A stretch of DNA of 64,000 bases, from assembly GCA_020846875.1 (NCBI GenBank), contig JADLDB010000056.1, forward strand, positions 107,413 through 171,412, in the 5' to 3' direction. Every line of letters begins with the position of its first letter. Position 1 is the first letter of the stretch. The position numbers were made by a program, and so were the translations under genes. Shown here piece after piece: positions 25,509-33,820 of this stretch. This DNA comes from Myxococcales bacterium (GTDB taxonomy: Bacteria; Myxococcota; Myxococcia; Myxococcales; Myxococcaceae). Under the pieces are notes generated by a model, which worked only from the letters and a program-made list of their open reading frames with translations, was not told the DNA's origin and did no database searches.

Positions 25509-27020
25509 ATGCCAAGGCGACGGTCCGCAGAGGTGCTCGACGACGTCCTCGCGGCGATCGACGTGGGGACGAACGCGGTGCGCCTCGAGCTGGCCCGGGT
25601 GCTCGCCGACGGCAACCTGGAGACCCTGCACACCGAGCGCGATCCGGTGCGGCCCGGCGAAGGGCTGTTCCGCACGGGGCTCATCCGCCGCGACGTGGCC
25701 GATCGGCTGATCGCCACCCTGCGCCGCTACGGGGCCCTGTGCAAGCGCTACGGGGCGCGGATCCGGGCGGTGGCCACCAGCGCGCTGCGGGAAGCGAAGA
25801 ATCGCGACGACGTCGTCCGGCGGGTCAGGCGCGAGGCGGGGCTGACGCTGGAAGTGGTGTCCGGGCGGGAAGAGGCGCGGCTGATCTGCCTGGGGGTGCT
25901 GCACGGCAAGCCGGCCAGCCAGCGCTCGCTGTGCGTCGACATCGGCGGCGGCAGCACGGAGGTGATCTCTGCCCTCGGCGAGGTGCCGCGCACGCTGGTC
26001 AGCATCGACGTGGGGGCGGTGCGCCTCACCGAGCTGTTCGACGTGAAGGGCGAGGTGCCGAAGAAGCAGCTCGGCCTGTTGCGCAACTACGCCCGCGAGC
26101 TGATCGAAGAGGGGATCAGCGGCCGGCTGGTGGGCGCGCCGCAGGCGGCGATCGGCTCCTCCGGCACCATCGGGGCGATCGTCGCCTTCGCCCGCTCGGA
26201 AGGCGTCGGCCACGCCACCACGCAGGAGGTCAGCCACGCGGTGGAGGAGCTGGCGGACATGGACGCCGCCAAGCGGCGCAGGCGCTTCGATCCCCGCCGG
26301 GCGGACATCGTGGTGGCGGGCGCCGTGATCCTCGAGACGATCCTCAAGCACCTGAAGATCCACACCATCACCGCGGTCGATCGCGGCCTGCGAGAGGGGC
26401 TTCTGCTGGACCTGGTGCGGCGGCGCAGGGCCGATCGCGACGATCGCTCGCTGGCGGACGCGGCGATCGCGGTGGGGCGGCGCTTCGCCTTCAGCGAGGC
26501 CCACGGGCGGCAGGTGGCGTCGCTGGCCCTGACGCTCTTCGACGAGCTGGCGCCCTTGCACGGCATGCCCGCGGCGGCGCGGCCCTGGCTGGAGGCCGCG
26601 GCGCTGCTCCACGACATCGGCCACGCGGTCAACCACCAGCGGCACCACAAGCACTCGCAGTACCTGATCATCAACTCCGACATCCCGGGCCTCACCGATC
26701 GCGAGCGCCTGCTGGTCGGCGCCATGGCCCGCTTCCACCGGCGCAGCCGCCCCGATCCCACCCACGAGGTGATGGAGCCCTTCAACGGCACGGAGATCCG
26801 CGTCATCCGCAAGTGCGCGGCGCTCTTGCGCATCGCCGACTCGCTCGATCGCAGCCACCACCAGCCGGTGAAGCGGCTGGGCGTCACGACCCGCGGCCGC
26901 ACGGTGGTGCTCAAGGTGCGGGCGAAGGAGTCGATCGACCTGGAGCTGTGGGACGTGGCCCACGAGCAGGCGCTGTTCCGCGAGGTGTTCGGCCGGGGCC
27001 TGCTGGTGGAGCGGAGCTGA
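25509..27020 (+). CDS. ppx: Exopolyphosphatase / pppGpp phosphohydrolase (Ppx/GppA) with HD domain
   Basis: A 503-residue Ppx/GppA enzyme that removes phosphate from polyphosphate ends, or from pppGpp. The actin-like ATPase-fold domain (1-310) contains AAIDVGTNAVRLELARV, VATSALREAKNRDDVV, CVDIGGGSTEVI and IGSSGTIGAIVA. The C-terminal HD-type helical domain contains LLHDIGHAVNHQRHHKHSQYLI and KCAALLRIADSLDRSHH. A -10-like TATAAC (25488-25493) lies 15 bases before the ATG, so the leader would be very short. It is head to head with ppk and convergent with nuoB. Confidence 0.93.
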   Translation: MPRRRSAEVLDDVLAAIDVGTNAVRLELARVLADGNLETLHTERDPVRPGEGLFRTGLIRRDVADRLIATLRRYGALCKRYGARIRAVATSALREAKNRDDVVRRVRREAGLTLEVVSGREEARLICLGVLHGKPASQRSLCVDIGGGSTEVISALGEVPRTLVSIDVGAVRLTELFDVKGEVPKKQLGLLRNYARELIEEGISGRLVGAPQAAIGSSGTIGAIVAFARSEGVGHATTQEVSHAVEELADMDAAKRRRRFDPRRADIVVAGAVILETILKHLKIHTITAVDRGLREGLLLDLVRRRRADRDDRSLADAAIAVGRRFAFSEAHGRQVASLALTLFDELAPLHGMPAAARPWLEAAALLHDIGHAVNHQRHHKHSQYLIINSDIPGLTDRERLLVGAMARFHRRSRPDPTHEVMEPFNGTEIRVIRKCAALLRIADSLDRSHHQPVKRLGVTTRGRTVVLKVRAKESIDLELWDVAHEQALFREVFGRGLLVERS

Positions 27021-27023
27021 CGG

Positions 27024-27578
27024 CTACTTCGCGGTGAGATCGCGATAGCCGGGGCGCTCGGGCAGTTGCTGCTTGTTGCCCAGCGCGTGGCGCTGCGTCT
27101 GGATCTTGTCCTGCAGCATCATCAGCCCGTCCAGCACCTGCTCCGGCCGCGGCGGGCACCCGGGGATGTACACGTCCACCGGGATGATCCGGTCGATGCC
27201 CTGCAGCACCGCGTAGTTGTCGTAGAAGCCGCCCGACGAGGCGCACACCCCGAAGCTGATCACCCACTTCGGCTCGGTCATCGCGTCGTAGACGCGCTTG
27301 AGGATCGGCGCCTGCTTCAGGTTGATGGTGCCGATCACCATCAGCAGATCCGCCTGGCGCGGGGAGAAGCGGGGGAACTCCGCGCCGAAGCGGGCGATGT
27401 CGTAGCGCCCCGCGGCCACGGACATGTACTCCATGCCGCAGCAGGCGGTGGCGAACGGGTAGGTGAACAGCGAGTACTTCCGGGCCCAGCCCAGCCCGTT
27501 GCTGATGAGCTTCTGGAAGAAGCCCATCGCCTCATCGCGGCGGGTGGTGATGACGGGAGCGACGTCGTGGTCAGCCAT
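27024..27578 (-). CDS. nuoB: NADH-quinone oxidoreductase subunit B
   Basis: A 184-residue NuoB, the complex I peripheral-arm subunit that carries cluster N2 and hands electrons to quinone. Cluster ligands are visible: the twin Cys in [13 protein letters not shown], Cys in [20 protein letters not shown] and Cys in [19 protein letters not shown]. It follows nuoA by nine bases. Only nuoA and nuoB are here; the downstream neighbour is ppx on the opposite strand, so the other complex I genes must lie elsewhere. Confidence 0.95.
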   Translation of the reverse strand: MADHDVAPVITTRRDEAMGFFQKLISNGLGWARKYSLFTYPFATACCGMEYMSVAAGRYDIARFGAEFPRFSPRQADLLMVIGTINLKQAPILKRVYDAMTEPKWVISFGVCASSGGFYDNYAVLQGIDRIIPVDVYIPGCPPRPEQVLDGLMMLQDKIQTQRHALGNKQQLPERPGYRDLTAK

Positions 27579-27587
27579 GGAGTTTCT

Positions 27588-27956
27588 CTAGCTCTCCCAG
27601 GAGAGCGCGCCCTTCTTCCAGACGTAGACCAGCGCCACCACCAGCGTGGCCGCGAACACCGCCATGGTGGCGTATCCGAACCAGCCGAGCTGCTGGAAGT
27701 TGACCGCCCAGGGGTAGAGGAACACCGCTTCCACGTCGAACACGATGAAGAGCAGCGCCACCACGTAGAACTTCACCGCGAAGCGCTGCCGCGCCGAGCC
27801 GATCGGCGGGTTGCCGCCCTCGAAGATCTCACTCTTCACCGCCGACGGTGAGCGCGGGCCCAGCAGCCCGGCGATGAAGGGAATCGCCGCGGCCATCGCG
27901 CCCGCGAGGAAGAGGACGATGGCGACCGGCACGTAGGGCGTCAGGGGCGATTCCAT
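27588..27956 (-). CDS. nuoA: NADH-quinone oxidoreductase subunit A
   Basis: A 122-residue NuoA, a small membrane subunit of complex I with three transmembrane helices (VPVAIVLFLAGAMAAAIPFIAGLL; FYVVALLFIVFDVEAVFLYPW; ATMAVFAATLVVALVYVW). The conserved loop KSEIFEGGNPPIGSARQRFAVKFY and the acidic helix FDVEAVFLYPWA are present. The frame opens at 27995, but the ATG at 27956 gives the usual length and N-terminus; neither has an obvious ribosome site. It is first of a two-gene unit with nuoB. Confidence 0.93.
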   Translation of the reverse strand: MESPLTPYVPVAIVLFLAGAMAAAIPFIAGLLGPRSPSAVKSEIFEGGNPPIGSARQRFAVKFYVVALLFIVFDVEAVFLYPWAVNFQQLGWFGYATMAVFAATLVVALVYVWKKGALSWES

Positions 27957-28016
27957 GCGTGGAACCACCATAAAGACGAGTGGTTTCGCGGTCAAAGCGT
28001 TTTCGCGGGCCAGGGC

Positions 28017-28589
28017 CTACTGGATGACGCGGGCCAGGCGCAGCACCGACGTCTCGAAGCGCACGCCCACGGCCTTCGACGACTTCTCGTTGATCACGAT
28101 CTGCGGCTTGTCGCCGGCCAGCGACACGCCGACGGGGAAGAACTGCTCCACCATGGAGGCCTCGAGCGCCAGCGCGTAGAGCTGGTTGTCCTGCGCCACC
28201 TCCCACATCGCCTTGATCGCCGAGCTGGGAGTGCCGGGAATGGCCAGGAGCGCCGAGGCCTTGTTCTTGTCGATTTCGGCCTGCAGCGAGGCCTCGTCCT
28301 TGAAGTCCACCGACACGTACTTCACCGTGCGGTTCTTCACCTTGGTGACGCTGACGTCCTTGAGCTCGTTGACCAACTGCCCGCGCGCGCCCGCCTCGCC
28401 CGGATCCGACACCACCAGCACCACGAAGTCGCCCGCGCCGCGAGAGTCGAAGTTGGTGTCGTAGGTGAGCACCTTGAGCAGGACGGGCATGGCGGCCTTC
28501 ACGTCCACGCCGGCGGCCCACGCGGCGCTCGACAGCAGCCACACCATGAGTGCGAGGTTGCGGGGGGACCTCATGACAATTGTCAGCAT
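28017..28589 (-). CDS. YfiR/DUF4154-like secreted protein
   Basis: A 190-residue exported protein with signal peptide RSPRNLALMVWLLSSAAWA. The mature part resembles the YfiR family (DUF4154): PVLLKVLTYDTNFDSRGAGDFVVLVVSDP at the start, and a C-terminus with FPVGVSLAGDKPQIVINEKSSKAVG ending SVLRLARVI. YfiR is a periplasmic redox-sensitive inhibitor of the diguanylate cyclase YfiN in Pseudomonas, but there is no YfiN-like neighbour and the mature protein has no Cys, so that role cannot be assumed. The ATG at 28589 is preceded by GGGGAGG, seven bases away. It is divergent from the MetE-like gene with 31 bp between starts. Confidence 0.7.
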   Translation of the reverse strand: MLTIVMRSPRNLALMVWLLSSAAWAAGVDVKAAMPVLLKVLTYDTNFDSRGAGDFVVLVVSDPGEAGARGQLVNELKDVSVTKVKNRTVKYVSVDFKDEASLQAEIDKNKASALLAIPGTPSSAIKAMWEVAQDNQLYALALEASMVEQFFPVGVSLAGDKPQIVINEKSSKAVGVRFETSVLRLARVIQ

Positions 28590-28620
28590 AGCGGCTCCTC
28601 CCCGGGGATAGAATTTCTGC

Positions 28621-29679
28621 ATGTCGACGGCACGAAGAGCGCTGGGCCTGCTGCCCGCGTGCGCTACCACTGGAATCGGCAGCCTTCCCCACACGCAGGG
28701 CGAGCTGGCGCTGCAGATGGCGCTCCAGCAGGACGTCGCATACCTGCCGCAACTTCCGGGTGGGAGGCCGTCGGAGTTCATGATCCCCGCCGCCCTCGAC
28801 GGCGTGCCGGGGCTGACATTCGACGCGGAGGGGACCTGCACGATCGACCTGGAGGCCTGGCGCAGGTCGCGGGATCGCTTCACGGCGGCCATCGAGGAGG
28901 CGCTGGCCTCGGGGCGGCTGGACGCTTTCGAGCCCTCGGTGGAGGCCTGCCGCAGCTTCCGTCCCTTCCTCTTCGAGGTGGAGGCGCGCAAGCTGCCCTT
29001 CGCCAAGGTGCAGCTCGCCGGGCCCGCCACGGTGCGGTGGGTGGCGCGCACCCACACCGGGGCGCCTACCAGCGACGTTCCCGAGCTCGATCAACAGCTC
29101 TTCCGGCTGGCGATGGCGAAGAGCCTGGCGCTGGTGAAGGCGGTGCGCCGCGCCGGGGCCACGCCGATCATCTACCTGGACGAGCCGGGCCTGTACGCGC
29201 TCGAGCGCGGGAACGTGCGGCACCTGGTGGTGATGAAGGAGCTGGGGATGCTGGTGGTGGCGCTGCAGCGGGAAGGCGCGCTGGTGGGCGTGCACTGCTG
29301 CAGCAACACCGACTGGGCGCAGGTGATGGGCCTGGGGCTGGACCTCCTGTCCATCGACGCGCGGCTCTCGCTGGACGCGGTGCTGGAGGAGCGGACCGCG
29401 TGGCTCAACTTCCTCACCTCGGGCGCGACCCTGAGCCTGGGGATCATCCCGACCGATCTCGCCAGCAGCTTCGAGCTGGGCGAGCTGTGCGACTCGGTGG
29501 AGGCCTCCCTGCGCGCCACCACTCCGGCGTCGCTGCCCTTCGAGGGACTGCTCTCGCGCATGCTGCTCACGCCGGCCTGCGGGCTGGGGATGCGCAGCGT
29601 GCTGGACGCCGAGCGGATCACCGCGCAGGTGCGGGAGGCGCAGAAGCGGCTGCGGGCGGTGGCGTCGGGGCGCGCGTGA
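28621..29679 (+). CDS. MetE C-terminal / UROD-like cobalamin-independent methionine synthase family protein
   Basis: A 352-residue single-domain barrel protein resembling the catalytic half of cobalamin-independent methionine synthase. ATTGIGSLPHTQGELALQMALQ is the usual N-terminus. Zinc-ligand candidates are His and Cys in GVHCCSNTDWAQVM and Cys in LLTPACGLGMRSV, and IIYLDEPGL is typical. True MetE is twice as long with an N-terminal domain, so this is one of the short archaeal/bacterial forms whose methyl donor differs or is unknown. It is divergent from the YfiR-like gene. Confidence 0.82.
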   Translation: MSTARRALGLLPACATTGIGSLPHTQGELALQMALQQDVAYLPQLPGGRPSEFMIPAALDGVPGLTFDAEGTCTIDLEAWRRSRDRFTAAIEEALASGRLDAFEPSVEACRSFRPFLFEVEARKLPFAKVQLAGPATVRWVARTHTGAPTSDVPELDQQLFRLAMAKSLALVKAVRRAGATPIIYLDEPGLYALERGNVRHLVVMKELGMLVVALQREGALVGVHCCSNTDWAQVMGLGLDLLSIDARLSLDAVLEERTAWLNFLTSGATLSLGIIPTDLASSFELGELCDSVEASLRATTPASLPFEGLLSRMLLTPACGLGMRSVLDAERITAQVREAQKRLRAVASGRA

Positions 29680-29805
29680 GGGGAAACGCCAGCTGCCCCA
29701 GGTAGCCCTCTGGCACCGGGAGCTCCGCGCCGTACGACTGCGGCCACGCCTTCGGCAGGTGCAGCGTGCCAAAGACCGCCGGCCCGAAAAGGGAAAGCGC
29801 CCCCC

Positions 29806-30939
29806 TCAGGCCAGCCCGGGCACGGCCTCGCGCATCGCCGTCTCCATCGCCGAGCTCATCCCCAGGGTGTGCGTCTCGTCGAAGGGCACCCACCGCCACT
29901 CGACGTACTGCGGGGGCGGCGCGCGCAGGCTGGGCGTCATGTCCACCGGGTGGAGGTGCAGCCGCAGCCGCCGGTGGGTCAGCGTGCGCTGGAGGATCAC
30001 CATCTGGGGGCCCACCACCGGCCGCTTTCCCAGCATCTTCCTCAAGGTGGAGGTGCCGCTGGCCTCGATGGGGGCGCAGGGCATCTCCCACAGGCCGCCG
30101 AAGAGCCCGCCGTCGGGGCGCCGCGCGAGCAGCACGCAGCCGTCGCGGTGCGCCACGGCCACGGCCAGGTCGAGCAGCTTCTTCGGGGGCGCCTTCTTCG
30201 GGGGCGGCAGCTCGTCTACCCGCCCGGCGGCCAGCGCGCCGCACCCGGCCTGCACCGGACAGAGCAGGCACATGGGCGAGGACGGCAGGCACACCGTCGC
30301 GCCGAGCTCCATCAGCGCCTGGTTGAGATCTCCGGGGCGTGCGCCCACCACCAGATCGCCGGCGGCGCTCCACAGCGCGGCCTCCCGCGCCTTGTCCCCC
30401 GGGGCGCCTTCGATCAACAGCAGGCGGGACAGCACGCGCGCCACGTTTCCGTCCACCAGGGGCGCTTCGAGGCCGAAGGCGATCGAGGCCACCGCGCCGG
30501 CGGTGTAGCGGCCGAAGCCGGGCAGGCTCTTCAGCTCGTCGAGGGTGGAGGGCAGCTCGCCGCCGAAGCGCTCGACGAGCTCCTTCGCGGCCTTGTGCAG
30601 GTTGCGCGCGCGGCCGTAGTAGCCGAGGCCCCTCCACACCACGAGCACGTCGGCCAGGTTGGCTTCGGCCAGCGAGGCGACCGTGGGGAAGCGCTCGAGG
30701 AAGCGCGGGTAGTACCTGAGCACCCGCTCGACCTGAGTCTGCTGAAGCATCACCTCGCTCACCCAGATCGCGTACGGATCCTCGGTGCGCCGCCAGGGCA
30801 GGTCGCGCTGGTGGTGATCGAACCAGGTGAGCAGCGCGGTCCGGGCCAGGCGCGCGCTCTCTTGAAGCCCATCGCGAGGCGGGGGTGGATCGGCCAGGAC
30901 AGCGGCGGGACGGCGGCGCGGCACGGGCGCGGGTTCCAC
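29806..30939 (-). CDS. mutY: A/G-specific adenine glycosylase
   Basis: A 377-residue MutY that removes adenine mispaired with 8-oxoguanine. Motifs in order: LPWRRTEDPYAIWVSEVMLQQTQVERV (catalytic Glu), the helix-hairpin-helix LKSLPGFGRYTAGAVASIAFG with downstream catalytic Asp in PLVDGNVARVLSR, and the 4Fe-4S loop CLPSSPMCLLCPVQAGC. A C-terminal NUDIX-like 8-oxoG recognition domain (LARRPDGGLFGGLWEMPCAPIE) completes it. The start is GTG at 30939; no ATG occurs before the conserved core. Immediately beyond its stop, the next frame stays open for about 60 codons with coding-like composition (see findings). Confidence 0.95.
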   Translation of the reverse strand: MEPAPVPRRRPAAVLADPPPPRDGLQESARLARTALLTWFDHHQRDLPWRRTEDPYAIWVSEVMLQQTQVERVLRYYPRFLERFPTVASLAEANLADVLVVWRGLGYYGRARNLHKAAKELVERFGGELPSTLDELKSLPGFGRYTAGAVASIAFGLEAPLVDGNVARVLSRLLLIEGAPGDKAREAALWSAAGDLVVGARPGDLNQALMELGATVCLPSSPMCLLCPVQAGCGALAAGRVDELPPPKKAPPKKLLDLAVAVAHRDGCVLLARRPDGGLFGGLWEMPCAPIEASGTSTLRKMLGKRPVVGPQMVILQRTLTHRRLRLHLHPVDMTPSLRAPPPQYVEWRWVPFDETHTLGMSSAMETAMREAVPGLA

Positions 30940-31137
30940 CAGATGCGCGCCCCAGGCTCAACGACGGAACGCCTGCGGGTGCTCCGACACCCCGAATTGC
31001 CTGTTCAACGTGCTGAAAACACAGGGCAATCCACAGTTCACACCAACCGCTGTCACCACCTCGATTCTCAGGGGTTGAGAGCCGGGTAACGCAGCGTCAC
31101 ACGGGAGCGACAAGGTTTGGACGGAGGTCAATTCCCG

Positions 31138-32307
31138 GTGCGGTGGGTCCTGTTCAGCGCGGTGGTGGCGGCCCTGGCCGGGTGCATGGGCGTAGCTGAT
31201 CCGGCGCTGGTGACGGTGCTGCACTCTGCGCCGCCCGCGCCGATGTTCGACGGCGGACTCCACCCGGCGGACGGAGGCGCGGCAGACGCGGGCAGCCTTC
31301 CGGACGCCGGCAGCGCGCCGCCGGACGCCGGCAGCCTCGTGGACGCGGGGGCGGATCCCTGCGGGGGGATCTCCTGTGGCAGCGGCTCGCGCTGCGAGCC
31401 CAGCAACCGGAGGTGCGTGTGCCTGCCAGGCTACCTGCAGGGGGCGTCGGGCTGCGAGCCGGTGATGCCGGGCTCTCCGTCGACGAGATCGCAGGGCGAG
31501 GTCTGCTCCGCGTGGACGGCCGCCAACCAGCAGCGCGCGGCTGGAGACGGCTTCAGCATGTCCACCACCACCTGCGATCCCGGCGCCGTGACGCGCGACG
31601 CGCTGGACGACGGGCTGGGGCGCCTCAACTTCTTTCGCTGGCTGGTGGGCCTGGGGCCCACCACGGACTCGGCGGCGGACAACGACGCGGCGCAGAAGTG
31701 CGCGCTCGTCTCTGCCTGGAACCCGGCCGGCGCCTCCGCGCATTTCCCCGCGTCGACGGCCACCTGCTACACGCCGGAGGGCGCGTCGGGCGCGGGCTCC
31801 TCCAACATCGCCTGGGGCGCGGCGAGCGCGGCCAACGCCATCGATCTCTGGATGATCGACTTCGGCAACGAGACCACCTTCGGGCACCGGCGCTGGCTGC
31901 TCAACCCGCCGCTCGATCCGGTGGGCCTCGGCCACTACCGGGGCGGCAACAACTACGGCAGCGCGTCCTGCATCCGCGTCTTCGGCGGGGGCGGGGCAGG
32001 CCCCAGGCCCGCCTGGCTGGCCTTCCCTCCGCCGGGCTTCGTCCCCGAGCAGCTCTCGCAGTGGCACTGGACGGTGCATGGGAACATTCCGCTCAACGGC
32101 GCGAGCGCGACCGTCACCCGCCTGTCGGACGGGGCGAGGCTGCCGGTGACGTTCAACATCCTCTCGGGCTTCTACGGGCAGGCCGCCGCGTCGATCGTCC
32201 GCGACGGCTGGGCGCCAGCCGCCGGTGAGACCTACCACGTGACGATCTCCGGCCAGGGCGGCGCGGGCACCATCGAGTACGACGTCAAACCAGTCGGGTG
32301 CTCGTAG
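31138..32307 (+). CDS. CAP-domain lipoprotein with EGF-like segment
   Basis: A 389-residue lipoprotein. GTG at 31138 is chosen: GGAGG at 31123-31127 lies ten bases upstream and the product begins with signal RWVLFSAVVAALAGC. An Asp/Ala/Gly linker with DAGS repeats follows, then an EGF-like Cys cluster (CGGISCGSGSRCEPSNRRCVCLPGY). The rest is a CAP/SCP-like domain (RLNFFRWLVGLGP, AAQKCALVSAWNP, GHRRWLLNPPLDPVGLGHYRGG). CAP proteins are secreted, with varied binding or lytic roles. The GHRRW motif is typical of the bacterial subgroup. A second CAP lipoprotein lies at 43082. Confidence 0.82.
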   Translation: MRWVLFSAVVAALAGCMGVADPALVTVLHSAPPAPMFDGGLHPADGGAADAGSLPDAGSAPPDAGSLVDAGADPCGGISCGSGSRCEPSNRRCVCLPGYLQGASGCEPVMPGSPSTRSQGEVCSAWTAANQQRAAGDGFSMSTTTCDPGAVTRDALDDGLGRLNFFRWLVGLGPTTDSAADNDAAQKCALVSAWNPAGASAHFPASTATCYTPEGASGAGSSNIAWGAASAANAIDLWMIDFGNETTFGHRRWLLNPPLDPVGLGHYRGGNNYGSASCIRVFGGGGAGPRPAWLAFPPPGFVPEQLSQWHWTVHGNIPLNGASATVTRLSDGARLPVTFNILSGFYGQAAASIVRDGWAPAAGETYHVTISGQGGAGTIEYDVKPVGCS

Positions 32308-32361
32308 GCCGGCTGCGCTTGCACGGTGATCATCAGCCGATTTCCCGTTAGAGGGTAGCGC

Positions 32362-33216
32362 GTGGCCGACTCCTCCACGCTCACCGCCATCGTCTGCTCG
32401 CTTCAGGACAGCGTGATGCTGCTCGCCCCGCGCGGGTGGACGACGCTCGAGCTGCGCTTCGCCCACACCGCCCACGGCCCGCGCCTGGAGGAGCTCGAGA
32501 CCAAGGGGCAGGGGAGCACTCAGCCCAAGGCCAGGCCCGAGCTGCACGTGGAGCAGCGCCACGAGGTGCAGCGGATCAACGAAGGCGTGGCCGAGTTGAC
32601 CGCGCTGCTGGCGCAGGCCGGCAAGCGCTGGGCGCCGGGATCGATCCGCGTGGAGCGGCCGAAGCCGGACTTCGTGGACTGGAAGCTGGTGGGCGACGAA
32701 GGCCAGGTGATCTGGTTCACCCGGCTGGGGAAGGACGAGCTGGACGAGCTGATCGTCACCGACGAGCTGTTCGACGTGCTGCTGGGCACCGAGCAGGCCT
32801 TCGGGGTGCTGCAGGGGCAGGTGGAGGCGGCGCTGGGCCCGGTGACCGGCTTCGCCTACGACGCGCGCGCCGGGGTGCTGAAGCTGGAGCGGCCGGCCGG
32901 CGCGGTGGAGCTCCACGCGGACGTCGTCGGCCAGTACCACCCGAAGGACTTCACCTGGGTGTGGGGCTGGAGCGACGAGGCCACGCCGCGCGCGGTGGTG
33001 GAGCGCTTCGCGCGGCTGTGCGCCCCCGACGTGCAGCAGGAAGGGCTGTCGGCCTTCTGGCGGCCCGGGCTGCACTGCGACGAGGGCTTCGCCTGGGCGG
33101 TGGCGGGCAGCGCGGTGGTGAGCACCGGCGCCCGCGGCCTGTTCCGCGCCGAGGTGAAGGGCCACGACGCGGCGATCTTCTTCGCCTTGCGCGAGCTGCC
33201 TACAGCACCGGCTTGA
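32362..33216 (+). CDS. DUF6882-like hypothetical protein
   Basis: A 284-residue cytoplasmic protein with a GTG start preceded by GAGGG. The C-terminal half contains DVVGQYHPKDFTWVWGWSDEATP, close to the tryptophan-rich Gly-x-x-Trp-x-Trp-x-Trp core of DUF6882 proteins, followed by FALREL at the end. The N-terminal half (LELRFAHTAHGPRLEELETKG) is unassigned. Its 3' end overlaps the tail of the YiaAB-type gene on the other strand by 17 bp. Function unknown. Confidence 0.6.
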   Translation: MADSSTLTAIVCSLQDSVMLLAPRGWTTLELRFAHTAHGPRLEELETKGQGSTQPKARPELHVEQRHEVQRINEGVAELTALLAQAGKRWAPGSIRVERPKPDFVDWKLVGDEGQVIWFTRLGKDELDELIVTDELFDVLLGTEQAFGVLQGQVEAALGPVTGFAYDARAGVLKLERPAGAVELHADVVGQYHPKDFTWVWGWSDEATPRAVVERFARLCAPDVQQEGLSAFWRPGLHCDEGFAWAVAGSAVVSTGARGLFRAEVKGHDAAIFFALRELPTAPA

Positions 33217-33493
33217 GCGGATCGTGCTCGGCGATCAGCCTGGACACCCGCGCGTCGTCGATCCGCTTGCGCAGGTTGTCCGCCTCGTGCTGGTCGCGCA
33301 CCGTCTTGGACAGCGAGAAGGTGGAGCCGACCGTGAAGAGCAGCCCCATGCCCAGGAAGGCCTTCATCCACCCGTCGATGGGCAAGAACCAGATCCCCAT
33401 CGCCGTCACTCCGAAGGCGACGATGAAGGAGATCCACGTCTGGGCGACCCAGGCGCTGGAGTGGTTGGCGGCGGCATCAGGCAGCTTGCTCAT
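33200..33493 (-). CDS. YiaAB two-helix membrane protein
   Basis: A 97-residue inner-membrane protein with two hydrophobic helices (AWVAQTWISFIVAFGVTAMGIWFL and WMKAFLGMGLLFTVGSTFSLSKTVRD) separated by a short turn, matching the YiaA/YiaB two-helix domain. The C-terminal 35 residues are charged and helical. Family function is unknown; the E. coli members are inner-membrane proteins. It overlaps the end of the convergent gene by 17 bp. A 12-bp palindrome GTCATCGATGAC (33574-33585) lies upstream in the 160-bp gap before the tRNA terminator. Confidence 0.78.
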   Translation of the reverse strand: MSKLPDAAANHSSAWVAQTWISFIVAFGVTAMGIWFLPIDGWMKAFLGMGLLFTVGSTFSLSKTVRDQHEADNLRKRIDDARVSRLIAEHDPLKPVL

Positions 33494-33611
33494 GGCGTCT
33501 TCCTCCGGTGGGTGGGTGCTTCACCAAAGAAGGACACCACGGTCATCGATTCCGTGCGGAAAGCAGTTGTCACGTCATCGATGACGGGCGGAAGTTGATG
33601 TGCGGAAGAAA

Positions 33612-33645
33612 CCCCCGGAAGTCCTCGAAGAAGAGCTTCCGGGGG
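33612..33645 (-). terminator. Intrinsic terminator after tRNA-Glu
   Basis: CCCCCGGAAG (33612-33621) / CTTCCGGGGG (33636-33645), a perfect 10-bp stem with a 14-nt loop. It is followed on the minus strand by TTTCTTCC. It lies seven bases past the tRNA-Glu 3' end and ends the Lys-Glu tRNA transcript. Confidence 0.85.
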
Positions 33646-33652
33646 CGGCGGT

Positions 33653-33724
33653 TGACCCCAACGGGATTCGAACCCGTGTTACCGGCTTGAAAGGCCAGCG
33701 TCCTGACCGCTAGACGATGGGGCC
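33653..33724 (-). tRNA. tRNA-Glu (UUC)
   Basis: A 72-nt cloverleaf on the minus strand: acceptor GGCCCCA pairs with TGGGGTC (one G-U) and A73; anticodon loop CTTTCAA gives anticodon UUC; the T arm is CACGG GTTCGAATCCCG. CCA is not encoded. It lies 16 bp downstream of tRNA-Lys on the same strand, so the two form one transcription unit. Confidence 0.96.
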
Positions 33725-33740
33725 GCTATTCCGACTGTCT

Positions 33741-33813
<73 letters not shown>

Positions 33814-33820
33814 TCAAACC

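Noticed and set aside
33574..33585. 12-bp palindrome GTCATCGATGAC between the YiaAB gene and the tRNA terminator
   Set aside because: It is perfect but short and contains a common ClaI-like core; without a second copy it is not evidence of a regulator site.
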